NCBI GenBank assembly: GCA_050730655.1
Contig: JBOHNL010000021.1
Location: forward strand, 1-64,000
Source: JAFEBO01 sp050730655
GTDB lineage: Bacteria; Planctomycetota; Phycisphaerae; Phycisphaerales; UBA1924
Length of the DNA stretch: 64,000 nt
Reading direction: 5' to 3'
In this document: piece after piece, positions 34,452-43,281 of the stretch
Layout of the letters: every line of letters starts with the position of its first letter
Numbering within the stretch: the first letter of the stretch is position 1
Program-made: the position numbers and the translations under genes
Notes under the pieces: generated by a model
The model's input: the letters and a program-made list of their open reading frames with translations, nothing else
Told to the model about the DNA's origin: nothing
Databases searched by the model: none

Positions 34452-35623
34452 ACCAGCCCAATGACCAGTGCGTCGTGCTGCTCGTCGATGATCAATTGAT
34501 CATCGGAGAAGCGGTGCGGCGAATACTCGCGCCTCAACAGGGGATCACGTTTCACTTCTGCCAGAAGGGGCAGGACGCCGTTGCCATGGCGGGGAAGTTG
34601 AAGCCGACTGTGATCCTGCAAGATCTGGTGATGCCAGACGCGGATGGGTTGGACCTGGTGCGGGCGTATCGAGAACAAGTGGCAACACTCTTGACGCCGC
34701 TGGTTGTGCTCAGCTCAAAGGAAGAGGGCGCGACGAAGGCCGAGGCGTTTGCGCGCGGCGCCAATGACTACATCGTGAAGCTGCCGGACCCGGCGGAGCT
34801 GGTGGCGCGTGTGCGGTATCACTCGCGCGGGTATTTGTCGCTGCTGCAACGAAACGAGGCTTTTAATGCGCTGCATGCGAGTCAGGCGGCGCTGGCGCAT
34901 GAACTGCATAAGGCGGCGGAGTATGTGCAATCACTCCTGCCGGCGCCGATGAAGAGTCCGCTGACCATTGACTGGAAGTTTGTTCCGTCGGCATCGCTGG
35001 GCGGAGACTGCTTTGACTATTTCGCGATTGATGACGATCACGTTGCGATGTATCTGCTCGATGTGTGCGGACATGGCGTGGGCCCCGCGCTGCTGGGCGT
35101 TTCGGCGATGAACTCGGTGCGGACGAGCAGCATGGGCGGCGCGGATTTGCACAGCCCATCGAGCGTGCTGGCGCGGCTGAACTCGATGTTCCCCATGGGG
35201 ACGCACGGCGGGATGTTCTTTACGATCTGGTACGGGGTGTTCTGCCGGAGCAAGCGGACTATTTCGTATTCGGGAGGCGGGCATCCGCCGGCGATGTTGA
35301 TCGAGCGCGGCGCGAGCGGGAATGTGATGCGCGAGCTTGAGTGTCCGGGACCGCCGATCGGCGTCGTGCCGGATGTGGCATTTGAAACGCTGCGGGTGGA
35401 GGTGCCGCGGAATGCGTCGCTGTTTTTGTACAGCGATGGCGCGTTCGAGGTCTTCCCGACGCCGGGCAAGGTCTGGGGCGTGGAGGGAATTCACGAGTTC
35501 ATGAAGGCGCAGGATGTGTCGACGGCGAGATGCCTTGAAAGGCTTTTTGAGAAGGTCAAGTCGATGACAGAGACCGAAGTGCTGGCGGACGATTTTTCGG
35601 CGATGCTGGCGCAGCTGGGGTGA
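34448..35623 (+). CDS. Response regulator with PP2C/SpoIIE phosphatase domain (RsbU-like)
   Basis: 391 aa. Receiver (~10-130), a coiled helix (~135-165), then a PP2C-type SpoIIE domain: G-G-D-C-F-D-Y, Y-L-L-D-V-C-G-H-G-V-G-P-A, Y-S-G-G-G-H-P-P-A, L-Y-S-D-G-A-F-E, D-D-F. These metal-binding aspartates are those of active Ser/Thr phosphatases acting on anti-sigma antagonists. The receiver differs from the previous gene's by only scattered changes, indicating a local duplication. No anti-sigma or STAS gene is adjacent, so the target lies elsewhere. Last gene of the operon. Confidence 0.9.
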   Translation: MNQPNDQCVVLLVDDQLIIGEAVRRILAPQQGITFHFCQKGQDAVAMAGKLKPTVILQDLVMPDADGLDLVRAYREQVATLLTPLVVLSSKEEGATKAEAFARGANDYIVKLPDPAELVARVRYHSRGYLSLLQRNEAFNALHASQAALAHELHKAAEYVQSLLPAPMKSPLTIDWKFVPSASLGGDCFDYFAIDDDHVAMYLLDVCGHGVGPALLGVSAMNSVRTSSMGGADLHSPSSVLARLNSMFPMGTHGGMFFTIWYGVFCRSKRTISYSGGGHPPAMLIERGASGNVMRELECPGPPIGVVPDVAFETLRVEVPRNASLFLYSDGAFEVFPTPGKVWGVEGIHEFMKAQDVSTARCLERLFEKVKSMTETEVLADDFSAMLAQLG

Positions 35624-35703
35624 GGGCGTGGGTGCGGGTAAGACTGCGGGGAATTGCGCACAATCGCGGGCAAAAACAAGTCGGGATGCGTGACCGGATG
35701 TGA

Positions 35704-35732
35704 TTGCCAAAGGCGGTCGAGTTACCTACGGT
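35704..35732 (+). promoter_or_regulatory. Possible promoter of tRNA-Glu
   Basis: TTGCCA (35704-35709), a 17-base spacer and TACGGT (35727-35732), 9 bases before the tRNA. The -35 is good and the -10 weak. Confidence 0.35.
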
Positions 35733-35741
35733 TGGCCCTCA

Positions 35742-35816
35742 GGCCCCGTCGTCTAGCCTGGTCTAGGACACCACCCTTTCACGGTGGGGACATGGGTTCG
35801 AATCCCATCGGGGTCA
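35742..35816 (+). tRNA. tRNA-Glu (UUC)
   Basis: A 75-nt cloverleaf. The 7-bp acceptor (35742-35748 with 35809-35815, one G-T pair), a D-arm with GTCTAG...CTAGGAC, an anticodon stem CCACC/GGTGG with loop CTTTCAC (anticodon TTC), and a T-arm ATGGG-TTCGAAT-CCCAT are all present. CCA is not encoded. Confidence 0.95.
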
Positions 35817-35907
35817 TTGCTTCGATTTCGCCGGATGCGACGCGGAGCGCATTTCTGCGGCGCGTTTGGCGTTGATGGCATTTCTCAAACGTCGCCATTC
35901 AGATCCA

Positions 35908-36546
35908 TCAGACAATCGAGCGCGAATCCAATCGTTCTCTCAGGATGGCGTGGAGCCGCACGATTTCGCTGAGGAATTCGCGTTCCAGTTCGTCCGGGTC
36001 GCCTCGCGGGACTAGCGGGGGACCGTAGATCATTCCGTAGCGAACATGGCGGAGAGGCAGCCAATTGACGAATCCGCGGTACTCGGCGGAGTTCAGGATG
36101 ACACACGGAACGACGGGTGCTTGAGAAAGCTCTGCGATTCGGCCGAGGCCTTTGCGGATTCGCCCGGTTTGCACGAGGGAATCGGCGCCGCTGTGGATGC
36201 CGCCTTCTGGAAACATGCCGACGGCTCGGCCTGCGGCGAGTCGATCCAGAATCGTGCGAACGGTTTTGGGATCAGCGCGCGAGCGATCGAGCGGAAACGC
36301 GTTCATGTTTCCGTAGAACCATGCCATCATGGGATTGCGAAAAACCTCCGTGACGCTGACGAAATCAACAAGTCGGGGGGTGTGGCGAATCAGAAGGGGC
36401 ACATCAAAGGGGCTCTCGTGAGTTGAGGCGATTATCAGCGGACCGGAAGTCGGTACAAACTGCGCATCGATGACGATGGGTCGCGAACTTACGAAGAACA
36501 CGCCTGTTCCGACGAAGCGAACAGCTCGGTAGAAGAGATCACTCAT
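35908..36546 (-). CDS. PlsC-type 1-acyl-glycerol-3-phosphate acyltransferase family protein (1)
   Basis: About 212 aa. PlsC motifs: S-T-H-E-S-P-F-D (Hx4D) at ~42-49 and G-M-F-P-E-G-G (block III) at ~112, with E-Y-R-G later. Transfers fatty acyl groups; glycerophosphate or a lipid intermediate of the adjacent aryl polyene locus are possible acceptors. Overlaps the second acyltransferase gene by 8 bases. An upstream ATG at 36564 is also possible. Confidence 0.85.
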   Translation of the reverse strand: MSDLFYRAVRFVGTGVFFVSSRPIVIDAQFVPTSGPLIIASTHESPFDVPLLIRHTPRLVDFVSVTEVFRNPMMAWFYGNMNAFPLDRSRADPKTVRTILDRLAAGRAVGMFPEGGIHSGADSLVQTGRIRKGLGRIAELSQAPVVPCVILNSAEYRGFVNWLPLRHVRYGMIYGPPLVPRGDPDELEREFLSEIVRLHAILRERLDSRSIV

Positions 36547-37219
36547 GCGAATTTCCGAATTCATACGAATCGCGGAGGCCGCACTCGTTGATGATTTGGC
36601 GATAGGAAGTTCTAAACTCGGCGCACAATCGATTCGCCAGTTCGGCTCGATCGCGGCGGTTGTTCGTGCGAGATGCCGGGGGGATAACGGGTCGCCCGAA
36701 GGCGGTCCAGATTCGCCCGCGCTTGAATGGAAGCCAGGGTCCGATGCGGTCGAGTGTCTCGGTGCCGAGCATCACGACGGGGAGAATCGGTATTTGAGTG
36801 CGGATTGAAATTGTGCACACACCTTGGCGGATGGGGCCGCCACGTACGGCCGACAGATTGCCTTTGGTGACTCCGCCCTCCGGAAAGATGCCCACGAATT
36901 CGCCGCCTTTGAGCAGATGAATCGCTCGGCGCACGGCGGGAAGGGCGAAGCCAGTTCGCTCAACCGGGAACGCGCCGCACACATCGAGACACCATGCCCC
37001 GGGCCGGGTTTTATAGAATTCCGTTCGGGCCATCCAGCGAATCGGGCGATCGAGCAAAACGCTGATGAAAACCGGCTCAAGATTGCCGTGATGGGTCACC
37101 GCCAGCAGCATCGGACCGGCATGTGCCGCACGCTCGCCGTGAAGGACGACTTCGTTGATGCATAACTTTTTTATCACGTTGCAGATGCGTCGACCAATGG
37201 CGTACGTGGGAGCGTGCAT
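36539..37219 (-). CDS. PlsC-type acyltransferase family protein (2)
   Basis: About 226 aa. It has V-T-H-H-G-N-L-E (Hx4E, a variant of the usual Hx4D) and G-I-F-P-E-G-G. Two such genes side by side, next to a glycosyltransferase with DUF2062, match the acyltransferase/glycosyltransferase part of aryl polyene loci. The start may be 37246 instead. Divergently placed to the glycosyltransferase gene. Confidence 0.82.
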   Translation of the reverse strand: MHAPTYAIGRRICNVIKKLCINEVVLHGERAAHAGPMLLAVTHHGNLEPVFISVLLDRPIRWMARTEFYKTRPGAWCLDVCGAFPVERTGFALPAVRRAIHLLKGGEFVGIFPEGGVTKGNLSAVRGGPIRQGVCTISIRTQIPILPVVMLGTETLDRIGPWLPFKRGRIWTAFGRPVIPPASRTNNRRDRAELANRLCAEFRTSYRQIINECGLRDSYEFGNSHE

Positions 37220-37341
37220 CGGGCGTCGATGGTATCGTAAATGCATGGGGTTGGACCCCCGGTGTATGCTGGACCGCGTTCACCGTCACTGATCTTTGTG
37301 TGTTTGCCAAATGGGTTTGAAACTTGGGGCGTACGCAAGGC

Positions 37342-38637
37342 ATGAAGCAGGTTGGGGACTCCACGACAGACCGTGCAATTCGGGTTGCTGTTGTTGTACC
37401 GACGTTTAACCACGGAACATTGCTGCCAAGCGTCCTTGAAGGCCTGAGACGGCTTTCTCTGCCGATTGTGGTCATTGACGATGGCTCGACCGACGGGACG
37501 GCGGAGAGGCTGGCCCGCTGGATCGCGGAGCATCCGGAATCAGACGTGCACTCGAGGCTGCACGCCGGCAACTTTGGCAAGGCTTCGGCGCTGTCGACAG
37601 GATTCCACGAGGCCCGCAAACTTGGCGCGACGCATGCGGTGACGATTGATGCGGACGGGCAACTCGATCCGGCGGACATTCCGTCCTTGCTGGAGGAGGT
37701 GCGGAAGGATCCGTTGGCGCTGGTGCTTGGTAGCCGCCCGGATCAGATGACCAATTGTCCTGCGCGGTGTCGTGTGGGTCGCGACTATGCGAGGCTGGCT
37801 CTCAGAATTCAGTGTGGGCTGAGGCTTTCGGATAGCCAGTGCGGACTGCGCGTCTATCCACTCGAGCTTTTTGAATCGATCCGGTGCGTGAGCGGAGGTT
37901 ACTCGTTCGAGTCGGAAGTGATCGCACGAGCGGCGTGGGCGGGATGCGCGGTTGTCGAGGTTCCTGTTGGGTGTCGCTATTTCACGGACGCCGATCGAAT
38001 CAGCCACTACAGACCTTGGCGGGATTCTTTGAAACAGGCCGCGGTCCACTTGATGCTTCTGGCAAGGGCGATCGCGCCGTGGCCGCACCGGAGATTGCCG
38101 GGCCGGGCGGGTCCGAGGATGGAATTGCCGCGCTTGCGGGTTGTGATTCGGTGGCTCAATCCGCTGCAATGCTGGCGTGACGTGCGCGGGACGGACCTTG
38201 GTCGGCTTGAACTGGCGATGGCGATGGGTGTCGGCGCGCTCATCGGTACGACGCCTTTTTTCGGTTTTCACACGGCGCTTTCTGCGTATGTTGCGTGGAG
38301 GCTGCATCTTCACCCGGCGGCGGTCATCGCGGGCTCCCAAGTGTCGATCCCGCCTTTGGGAATTGCCCTAGGTGTTGTCTCGCTCGAAGTCGGAAACGTC
38401 ATGCTCACGGGATCGCTCGTGCCTGGCACTCCGGCCGAGGTGTTCTCGCACCCGTGGAACATGTGGAACATGGCGATGCACTGGCTTCCGGCGTGGATGC
38501 TGGGGAGCGTCGTTGTCGGGCTCATCGTCGGTGCAGCGGTTTTCGGCGCGATGCTGGTGTTGGGGCAGTTCTTTGGGCGCAAGGGCGAAAGCGAACCGAC
38601 CGCAAGCCTTCTGCCATCGCCATTTCAGGCGGGCTGA
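37342..38637 (+). CDS. GT2 glycosyltransferase fused to DUF2062
   Basis: 431 aa. Residues ~12-230: family 2 glycosyltransferase (V-V-V-P-T-F-N-H-G, V-V-I-D-D-G-S-T-D-G-T, T-I-D-A-D-G-Q-L-D with the DxD motif). Residues ~265-410: DUF2062, a membrane domain with G-T-T-P-F-F-G-F-H and ~3 transmembrane helices. The fusion is known from aryl polyene and related lipid pathways, where it probably glycosylates a lipid at the inner membrane. Its 3' end overlaps the convergent deacetylase gene by 13 bases. Confidence 0.88.
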   Translation: MKQVGDSTTDRAIRVAVVVPTFNHGTLLPSVLEGLRRLSLPIVVIDDGSTDGTAERLARWIAEHPESDVHSRLHAGNFGKASALSTGFHEARKLGATHAVTIDADGQLDPADIPSLLEEVRKDPLALVLGSRPDQMTNCPARCRVGRDYARLALRIQCGLRLSDSQCGLRVYPLELFESIRCVSGGYSFESEVIARAAWAGCAVVEVPVGCRYFTDADRISHYRPWRDSLKQAAVHLMLLARAIAPWPHRRLPGRAGPRMELPRLRVVIRWLNPLQCWRDVRGTDLGRLELAMAMGVGALIGTTPFFGFHTALSAYVAWRLHLHPAAVIAGSQVSIPPLGIALGVVSLEVGNVMLTGSLVPGTPAEVFSHPWNMWNMAMHWLPAWMLGSVVVGLIVGAAVFGAMLVLGQFFGRKGESEPTASLLPSPFQAG

Positions 38638-39434
38638 CGCGTGGCAGCAGCGCGATAGGGCTGGACCGCAAGGTGGTCGCTCAGCGACACGAATTCGAGT
38701 TCGCGGGCACGCGTGGAGCGAATCACTTCCGGCAGCGCAGCCACGGTTGATTGGGCGTCGCGACGGCTCGCGGAATCGCGTCCATCGTGCAGGAGCATGA
38801 TGTCGCCGGCACGAAGTTTCTGGGTGACATTTCGAACGATTGTTTCGGGCTGGGCGTCTACTCCATCAAGTCCGCGACGGTTCCACGTGACGGGGGTGTG
38901 CGCGGTTTCACGCAGAATGGCGGCGAGCAACGGCGATTTGATTCCCATCGGCGGGCGGAAGAGCGCAGGGCGTAACCCGATGATCGAGCTTACTGCGTTG
39001 TCGGTGCGGGCGAGCTGATCGCGCCAGTACGAAAGACCGCGAAAACTACCGAATCGGTGGTGATCAAATGTGTGGTTGCCGACGATGTGCCCTTCATCGT
39101 GCATTCGCCGCACGAGATCCGGCCATCGCACGGCATTCTGACCAATCACGAAGAATGCGGCGTGAATGCAATTCGCCTTCAGTAGATCCAAAATCGCGCC
39201 GGTCGCCTCGGGCCATGGACCGTCATCAAACGTGAGCGCGACCCTCGGCAGGGCCGGATTGGCGGCGCGTGAAAGCACCGGCATCAGCAGTCGGCTCTGA
39301 GGTACCACCGTGCCGTGTACAAGAACCGCGATCGCTGCTGCACCGATCAATCCGCCGGCGATGAGCGGAAGCTGCCGCTGCAGAGCGAGTGCCGCGGATT
39401 GGTAAACGGCAAATTGTTCAGGGGCGAAGAACAC
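38625..39434 (-). CDS. Polysaccharide deacetylase (NodB domain)
   Basis: 269 aa. One N-terminal membrane segment (~22-42), then a NodB domain: L-T-F-D-D-G-P-W-P (catalytic Asp), G-N-H-T-F-D-H-H (metal H-x4-H), R-P-P-M-G, and L-L-H-D-G near the end. A carbohydrate esterase family 4 deacetylase acting outside the cytoplasm, perhaps on the sugar added by the glycosyltransferase. Overlaps the upstream gene end by 17 bases. Confidence 0.87.
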   Translation of the reverse strand: MFFAPEQFAVYQSAALALQRQLPLIAGGLIGAAAIAVLVHGTVVPQSRLLMPVLSRAANPALPRVALTFDDGPWPEATGAILDLLKANCIHAAFFVIGQNAVRWPDLVRRMHDEGHIVGNHTFDHHRFGSFRGLSYWRDQLARTDNAVSSIIGLRPALFRPPMGIKSPLLAAILRETAHTPVTWNRRGLDGVDAQPETIVRNVTQKLRAGDIMLLHDGRDSASRRDAQSTVAALPEVIRSTRARELEFVSLSDHLAVQPYRAAATRQPA

Positions 39435-40917
39435 GCGGATCGTAGCTTGGCTCGATGGTTTTGAGCACTTCTTCCGAGCGCATCGGATGCTGACCTCGAC
39501 CGGTCATGGTGAGCATGAATGTCGCACTATCTCGCTGATCAAGGCCGCCGTGCGTGGAGGCCATCTTGATGAACCACTCCATCGAGGACAATCCGACCAT
39601 GGAGCCGGGCATCGTCGTCACCATGACGCTGGGGGTATTTCGAGAAACGATGCTGAAGGCGTTCCAGATGCGGCTCGGAGCGTCGGGCCATTGATGATCG
39701 ACCGTTGCGTCGAACCAGTCGCGCGACTCGATAAAACCATCCGCATCCGCCTTGCCTGCTGCGGTCAATTTGACGATAACTGGCTGAAAATCGAGCACAT
39801 CGTGATCGAGCACGACGTAGCGGAGCGTGCCATGGCGGAACTCGATCGCTGCCGCTCCGTGAGCGTCACGAACTATGACCCGATCTCCTTCCCGATACAT
39901 CGCGAGTTGAATCTCGGCATGACTTGTCAGAACGCGTGCGACTTCGGCGGCGTGGCGGGTGTGAATCCCGGCATAGTTCACCAGACCGTCCAATTCGACC
40001 ACGACGTCGCGGTCTGCTCGCAGCCTGGCTTGCGGATTGAATCCGGCCTGCTTCAGCATCGCCGGAAGGTCAATCCGCTTCTCGGCGATCAGGTTGTGAC
40101 CATGGTCGGCCAAGGCAGATATTTTCACGGCGCCGCGCCGTTCCCACAGAATCTCGAGACACAGTTGCTCGACTCCGTCGAGAACTTCGCGAAGGCCGTC
40201 GGCTCCGTATTTGCTCAGCATGCAGGCGGCGCTGGCAAAGTAGACGATCGTGACGCGGTCCGGGCTGTGGTCGAACGCGGACTTTGCCAGCGCGAGTTCG
40301 GCATGGAACCAGGATCGTGGCTCTAGAAATGCAAGGCCGGTCTGGGTCAATGTCAGTCGATGATGGAGGCGACGCTCCCAGGGGTCTGGCTCGCCACCGA
40401 CGCGTTCACGAATCCTGTCATTTGTTTTCTGAAGCGCCACGTCGTAGTAGTCATTGATCATCCCAGAGACGGGCGGCGCGCCGACCATGCGGGTGATGAT
40501 GATCTCGGTCAAAGATGGAAAAGCAGGAATGACTTTCTGCGGCGGGCAGAACCAGGTCCAGCCTGCTTCGCGATATCGATCGGCAACTGCTGAGTAGGGA
40601 ATCGAATCCAGCAGAATGATGAGATGAGGAACGTCCTCGTTGTGATAGTCCGCCAGCGAGTATTTCCTGTCGAACTTCCCGTCCTGATCGTCGTCGTACG
40701 CGAGCGTGTCGAGGCGTCCCTCTGCTCCGGCCTGCAGGGCAAAGTCGGGTTTTCCGTCACCGTCGACGTCGTACTCGCGGCCGGAGGGAGACACGATCGC
40801 CGCGGAAGTCGGGAACGAGAGACGAGCGGAGGGCGCGCCGCACCCTGACATCATCACCACCGATGCCGCCGCGACGAGCACACGTTGCCAGCTTGTTCTG
40901 ATGCGACATCGGAACAT
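39418..40917 (-). CDS. Lipoprotein with alkaline-phosphatase-superfamily features
   Basis: 499 aa. Signal peptide with lipobox V-V-M-M-S-G-C at ~22. An acidic region D-V-D-G-D-G-K-P-D ... Y-D-D-D-Q-D-G-K-F-D (~48-80) resembles calcium-binding repeats. Then L-I-I-L-L-D-S-I-P-Y, F-P-S-L-T-E-I and A-D-H-G-H-N, as in type I phosphodiesterase/nucleotide pyrophosphatases, suggesting a hydrolase in the periplasm or at the outer membrane. Assignment is moderate. ATG at 40917 has GGAAAGGA upstream and is chosen over 41055. Confidence 0.65.
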   Translation of the reverse strand: MFRCRIRTSWQRVLVAAASVVMMSGCGAPSARLSFPTSAAIVSPSGREYDVDGDGKPDFALQAGAEGRLDTLAYDDDQDGKFDRKYSLADYHNEDVPHLIILLDSIPYSAVADRYREAGWTWFCPPQKVIPAFPSLTEIIITRMVGAPPVSGMINDYYDVALQKTNDRIRERVGGEPDPWERRLHHRLTLTQTGLAFLEPRSWFHAELALAKSAFDHSPDRVTIVYFASAACMLSKYGADGLREVLDGVEQLCLEILWERRGAVKISALADHGHNLIAEKRIDLPAMLKQAGFNPQARLRADRDVVVELDGLVNYAGIHTRHAAEVARVLTSHAEIQLAMYREGDRVIVRDAHGAAAIEFRHGTLRYVVLDHDVLDFQPVIVKLTAAGKADADGFIESRDWFDATVDHQWPDAPSRIWNAFSIVSRNTPSVMVTTMPGSMVGLSSMEWFIKMASTHGGLDQRDSATFMLTMTGRGQHPMRSEEVLKTIEPSYDPRVLRP

Positions 40918-40981
40918 CGGATCCTTTCCTCGCAAGCTGCCCCGTTTGCTGCATCTTCGTGGGATGCGAATTCGTTTTACT

Positions 40982-41743
40982 TCACTGCCGCTGCTTTGCG
41001 CGTGCCGGCGGCACAAACACAGCGTCATAAATCTGCTTGTTGATCTCGACGTCATTCAGCGACACCCGCACCGTCCCTTCCGGACCTGTGAAGACCAAAA
41101 TCGTGGGCCACACCACACCATCGATCAGTCTGTACTGCTCGAGGCTGAGGGAGTATTGCTCGCCCCCCGCTTCCCGGGTACCGAAAGACGAGAATTGCCG
41201 CGCGGTCAGCGTTCGCCGATCGACGACGCAATTCACCTCTTCATGTCCGGGCAGGCCGGAAGTCACCACTAGTTCGCTGTCTGTCGTCTTTGCATCAACC
41301 AGTCGTGCGGTTCGCCAAAACGAGGGCCGACTGAGCTCCAGCAGCGTTTCAGCCTGCAGTGAAGTGCCGCCGGAGAAGCCCTGGCTTTGCGAGTCTGAGC
41401 CGCTTTGGTGTTCGGGCACGCTCCAGACCTCGTCCGAAGTGCAGGTGACGTCCAGAACAGTCGTGTTGAATTTCCACGCCTGCAATCGCATCCGGTCGGG
41501 AGGGATGGCGGCGAATGCACCGTCCAGCGCGATCGATTGGCCCTGCGGATTGACCAGGCTCAATTCAACTTGGGCGCTAAGCGATCGCACACTCTCAGCG
41601 CGCATGGCCAAAACTTCCAACGATTCCTTCGCCGGCAGATTTGGATAGGTTGGCAATGCTGCCGCACAGCCGCCGAGCGCAGCAAGCAAGACCGCAAGGC
41701 ACATACACCAGAACGACGCAACCGTGCGATGCACATTCAGCAC
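40982..41743 (-). CDS. Outer-membrane lipoprotein, LolB/DUF4292-like
   Basis: 253 aa. Signal with lipobox L-A-A-L-G-G-C at ~26. The mature part is beta-rich (V-E-L-S-L-V-N-P-Q-G-Q-S-I-A-L-D-G-A-F ... P-P-D-R-M-R-L-Q-A-W) in the style of LolA/LolB/DUF4292 proteins that bind lipid chains. Its place after the ligase gene (7-base overlap) suggests a part in carrying the polyene lipid to the outer membrane, together with LolA and MMPL. Confidence 0.7.
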   Translation of the reverse strand: MLNVHRTVASFWCMCLAVLLAALGGCAAALPTYPNLPAKESLEVLAMRAESVRSLSAQVELSLVNPQGQSIALDGAFAAIPPDRMRLQAWKFNTTVLDVTCTSDEVWSVPEHQSGSDSQSQGFSGGTSLQAETLLELSRPSFWRTARLVDAKTTDSELVVTSGLPGHEEVNCVVDRRTLTARQFSSFGTREAGGEQYSLSLEQYRLIDGVVWPTILVFTGPEGTVRVSLNDVEINKQIYDAVFVPPARAKQRQ

Positions 41744-43281
41744 GTTGAAGGCCCCTCGCGCAGCGCGGTCGAACGAAGAATTTTTCCTGCCGGAGATCGC
41801 GGCAGTGCTTCAACCTGCTCGAACACCCTCGGAACTTTGTACGGCGCTAACAAGGCTTTCATGTGCCGCCGAAGCTCGCCCTCGCTCGGTGGGTTCGATG
41901 GATCCACGGCAACAAAGACCGCGCGGAGACGCACCACGGTGTCTGAAAGGGCGAGAGGGCCGACAACGCACTCCCGCACACCCGGATGCTGCGCGAGCGC
42001 GAGTTCGACCTCGATCGGGCTGATTTTCACTCCGCCTGAGTCGATCAGCAGCTTTGTGCGCCCCGTGATGAAGAGCCGACCCTGCTCGTCGAGGCGGCCT
42101 AAGTCGCCAATTGGCAAGTGGCCATCCACCAATTCCGGCGCACCACTGGGGACGTAGGCAGAGAGCATTGACGGCGTACAAACCGCGACATGTCCCTCTT
42201 CATTTCGCGGCAGGCAGCGGTTCAAATTGTCCGGGGCGAGAATTCGAACGCTGCTGCCTCGCAGCGGAAGACCAACGCTGGAAGCATCGTACAACCGACT
42301 CGCGGGATCGCTCATCGTGACGGACCCAAGCTCGGTCGCACCATAAATCTGCCCCACTCGGATGCCCCAGGAGGAGAACATGGCATCGTTGATTCGTTGC
42401 GGGAGTGGCCCGCCGGCAGAAACCGCAAGTCGCAGGGAGCTCGCGCCGCTCCCGCAGTCGGGACGCAGCCGCGACAACGCGTCAAACATGAACGGCACGC
42501 CGGGAAATACCGCATCGACTCCAGTCGAGCATTCACTGGCAATCAACTGCGGGTCGAACTTCTCGTGGATGTGCAGGCTGGCGCCGGCCAATAGAGTCGC
42601 GAGAAGGATGTCCACTCCGTACGAATGACACAGCGGGATGGCGGCAATCACTCGATCATCAGCGGCGAGCGCCATCGCCTCACCGACCGCGGCCGCAACC
42701 GAGTCGAGTGCCTCGCGCCCGCGGAATACGATGCGTGGTGCCCCGGTGGTCCCGGAGCTTTGAAGAACGAGGCCGCCGCCCTGAGACAATTTGGGAGTGT
42801 GATCAGTTTGGGTGGCTTCATCCCATGGCACGCGCGTGAGATTGAGCGAGATTAAGTTACTGCCAACCTTCAGATGGTGCTCGGGCGTCGCGATCATCGC
42901 GACAGCGCCGGATTGAGCCGCGAGGTTGCACACCTCAGGGCTCGCAAGCAGCGGATGAAACGGGAACACGCGACGGCCGGCGGCAAGTACCGCAAGGAAC
43001 CAGGCGACGAAATCCGGGCTGTTATGACCGATGAGCACCACTGTGCCTTCGGGCTCGACCGTTGCACAAATCTGTGCTTCCAGCAGCGACACTGCCCTCA
43101 CAAGCTGGCTGTAGGTTATCCGACGCGAGACCTCCCAATCCGAAGTGACTCGGACGAGCGCAGCTGCGTTGGGCTGCCGCAATGCGTGTTCAACAATGGC
43201 ATCTAGCACGCGACAACCGATCGAAGGCTCCGTGATTGTTCCGCGCCGCGCCGGCGGCATATCGATCGGCCGCGAATCCAT
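41737..43281 (-). CDS. AMP-binding acyl-CoA/ACP synthetase
   Basis: 514 aa, the usual size of an ANL-family adenylating enzyme. Motifs: L-Q-S-S-G-T-T-G-A-P-R (P-loop), Y-G-A-T-E-L-G-S-V-T, G-D-L-G-R-L-D-E-Q-G-R-L-F-I-T-G-R and C-terminal R-S-P-A-G-K-I-L-R with the catalytic Lys. In aryl polyene loci this enzyme activates the hydroxybenzoate starter or a fatty acid onto ACP. Start ATG overlaps the previous stop by one base (TGATG); an ATG 9 bases earlier is also in frame. Confidence 0.88.
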   Translation of the reverse strand: MDSRPIDMPPARRGTITEPSIGCRVLDAIVEHALRQPNAAALVRVTSDWEVSRRITYSQLVRAVSLLEAQICATVEPEGTVVLIGHNSPDFVAWFLAVLAAGRRVFPFHPLLASPEVCNLAAQSGAVAMIATPEHHLKVGSNLISLNLTRVPWDEATQTDHTPKLSQGGGLVLQSSGTTGAPRIVFRGREALDSVAAAVGEAMALAADDRVIAAIPLCHSYGVDILLATLLAGASLHIHEKFDPQLIASECSTGVDAVFPGVPFMFDALSRLRPDCGSGASSLRLAVSAGGPLPQRINDAMFSSWGIRVGQIYGATELGSVTMSDPASRLYDASSVGLPLRGSSVRILAPDNLNRCLPRNEEGHVAVCTPSMLSAYVPSGAPELVDGHLPIGDLGRLDEQGRLFITGRTKLLIDSGGVKISPIEVELALAQHPGVRECVVGPLALSDTVVRLRAVFVAVDPSNPPSEGELRRHMKALLAPYKVPRVFEQVEALPRSPAGKILRSTALREGPSTC

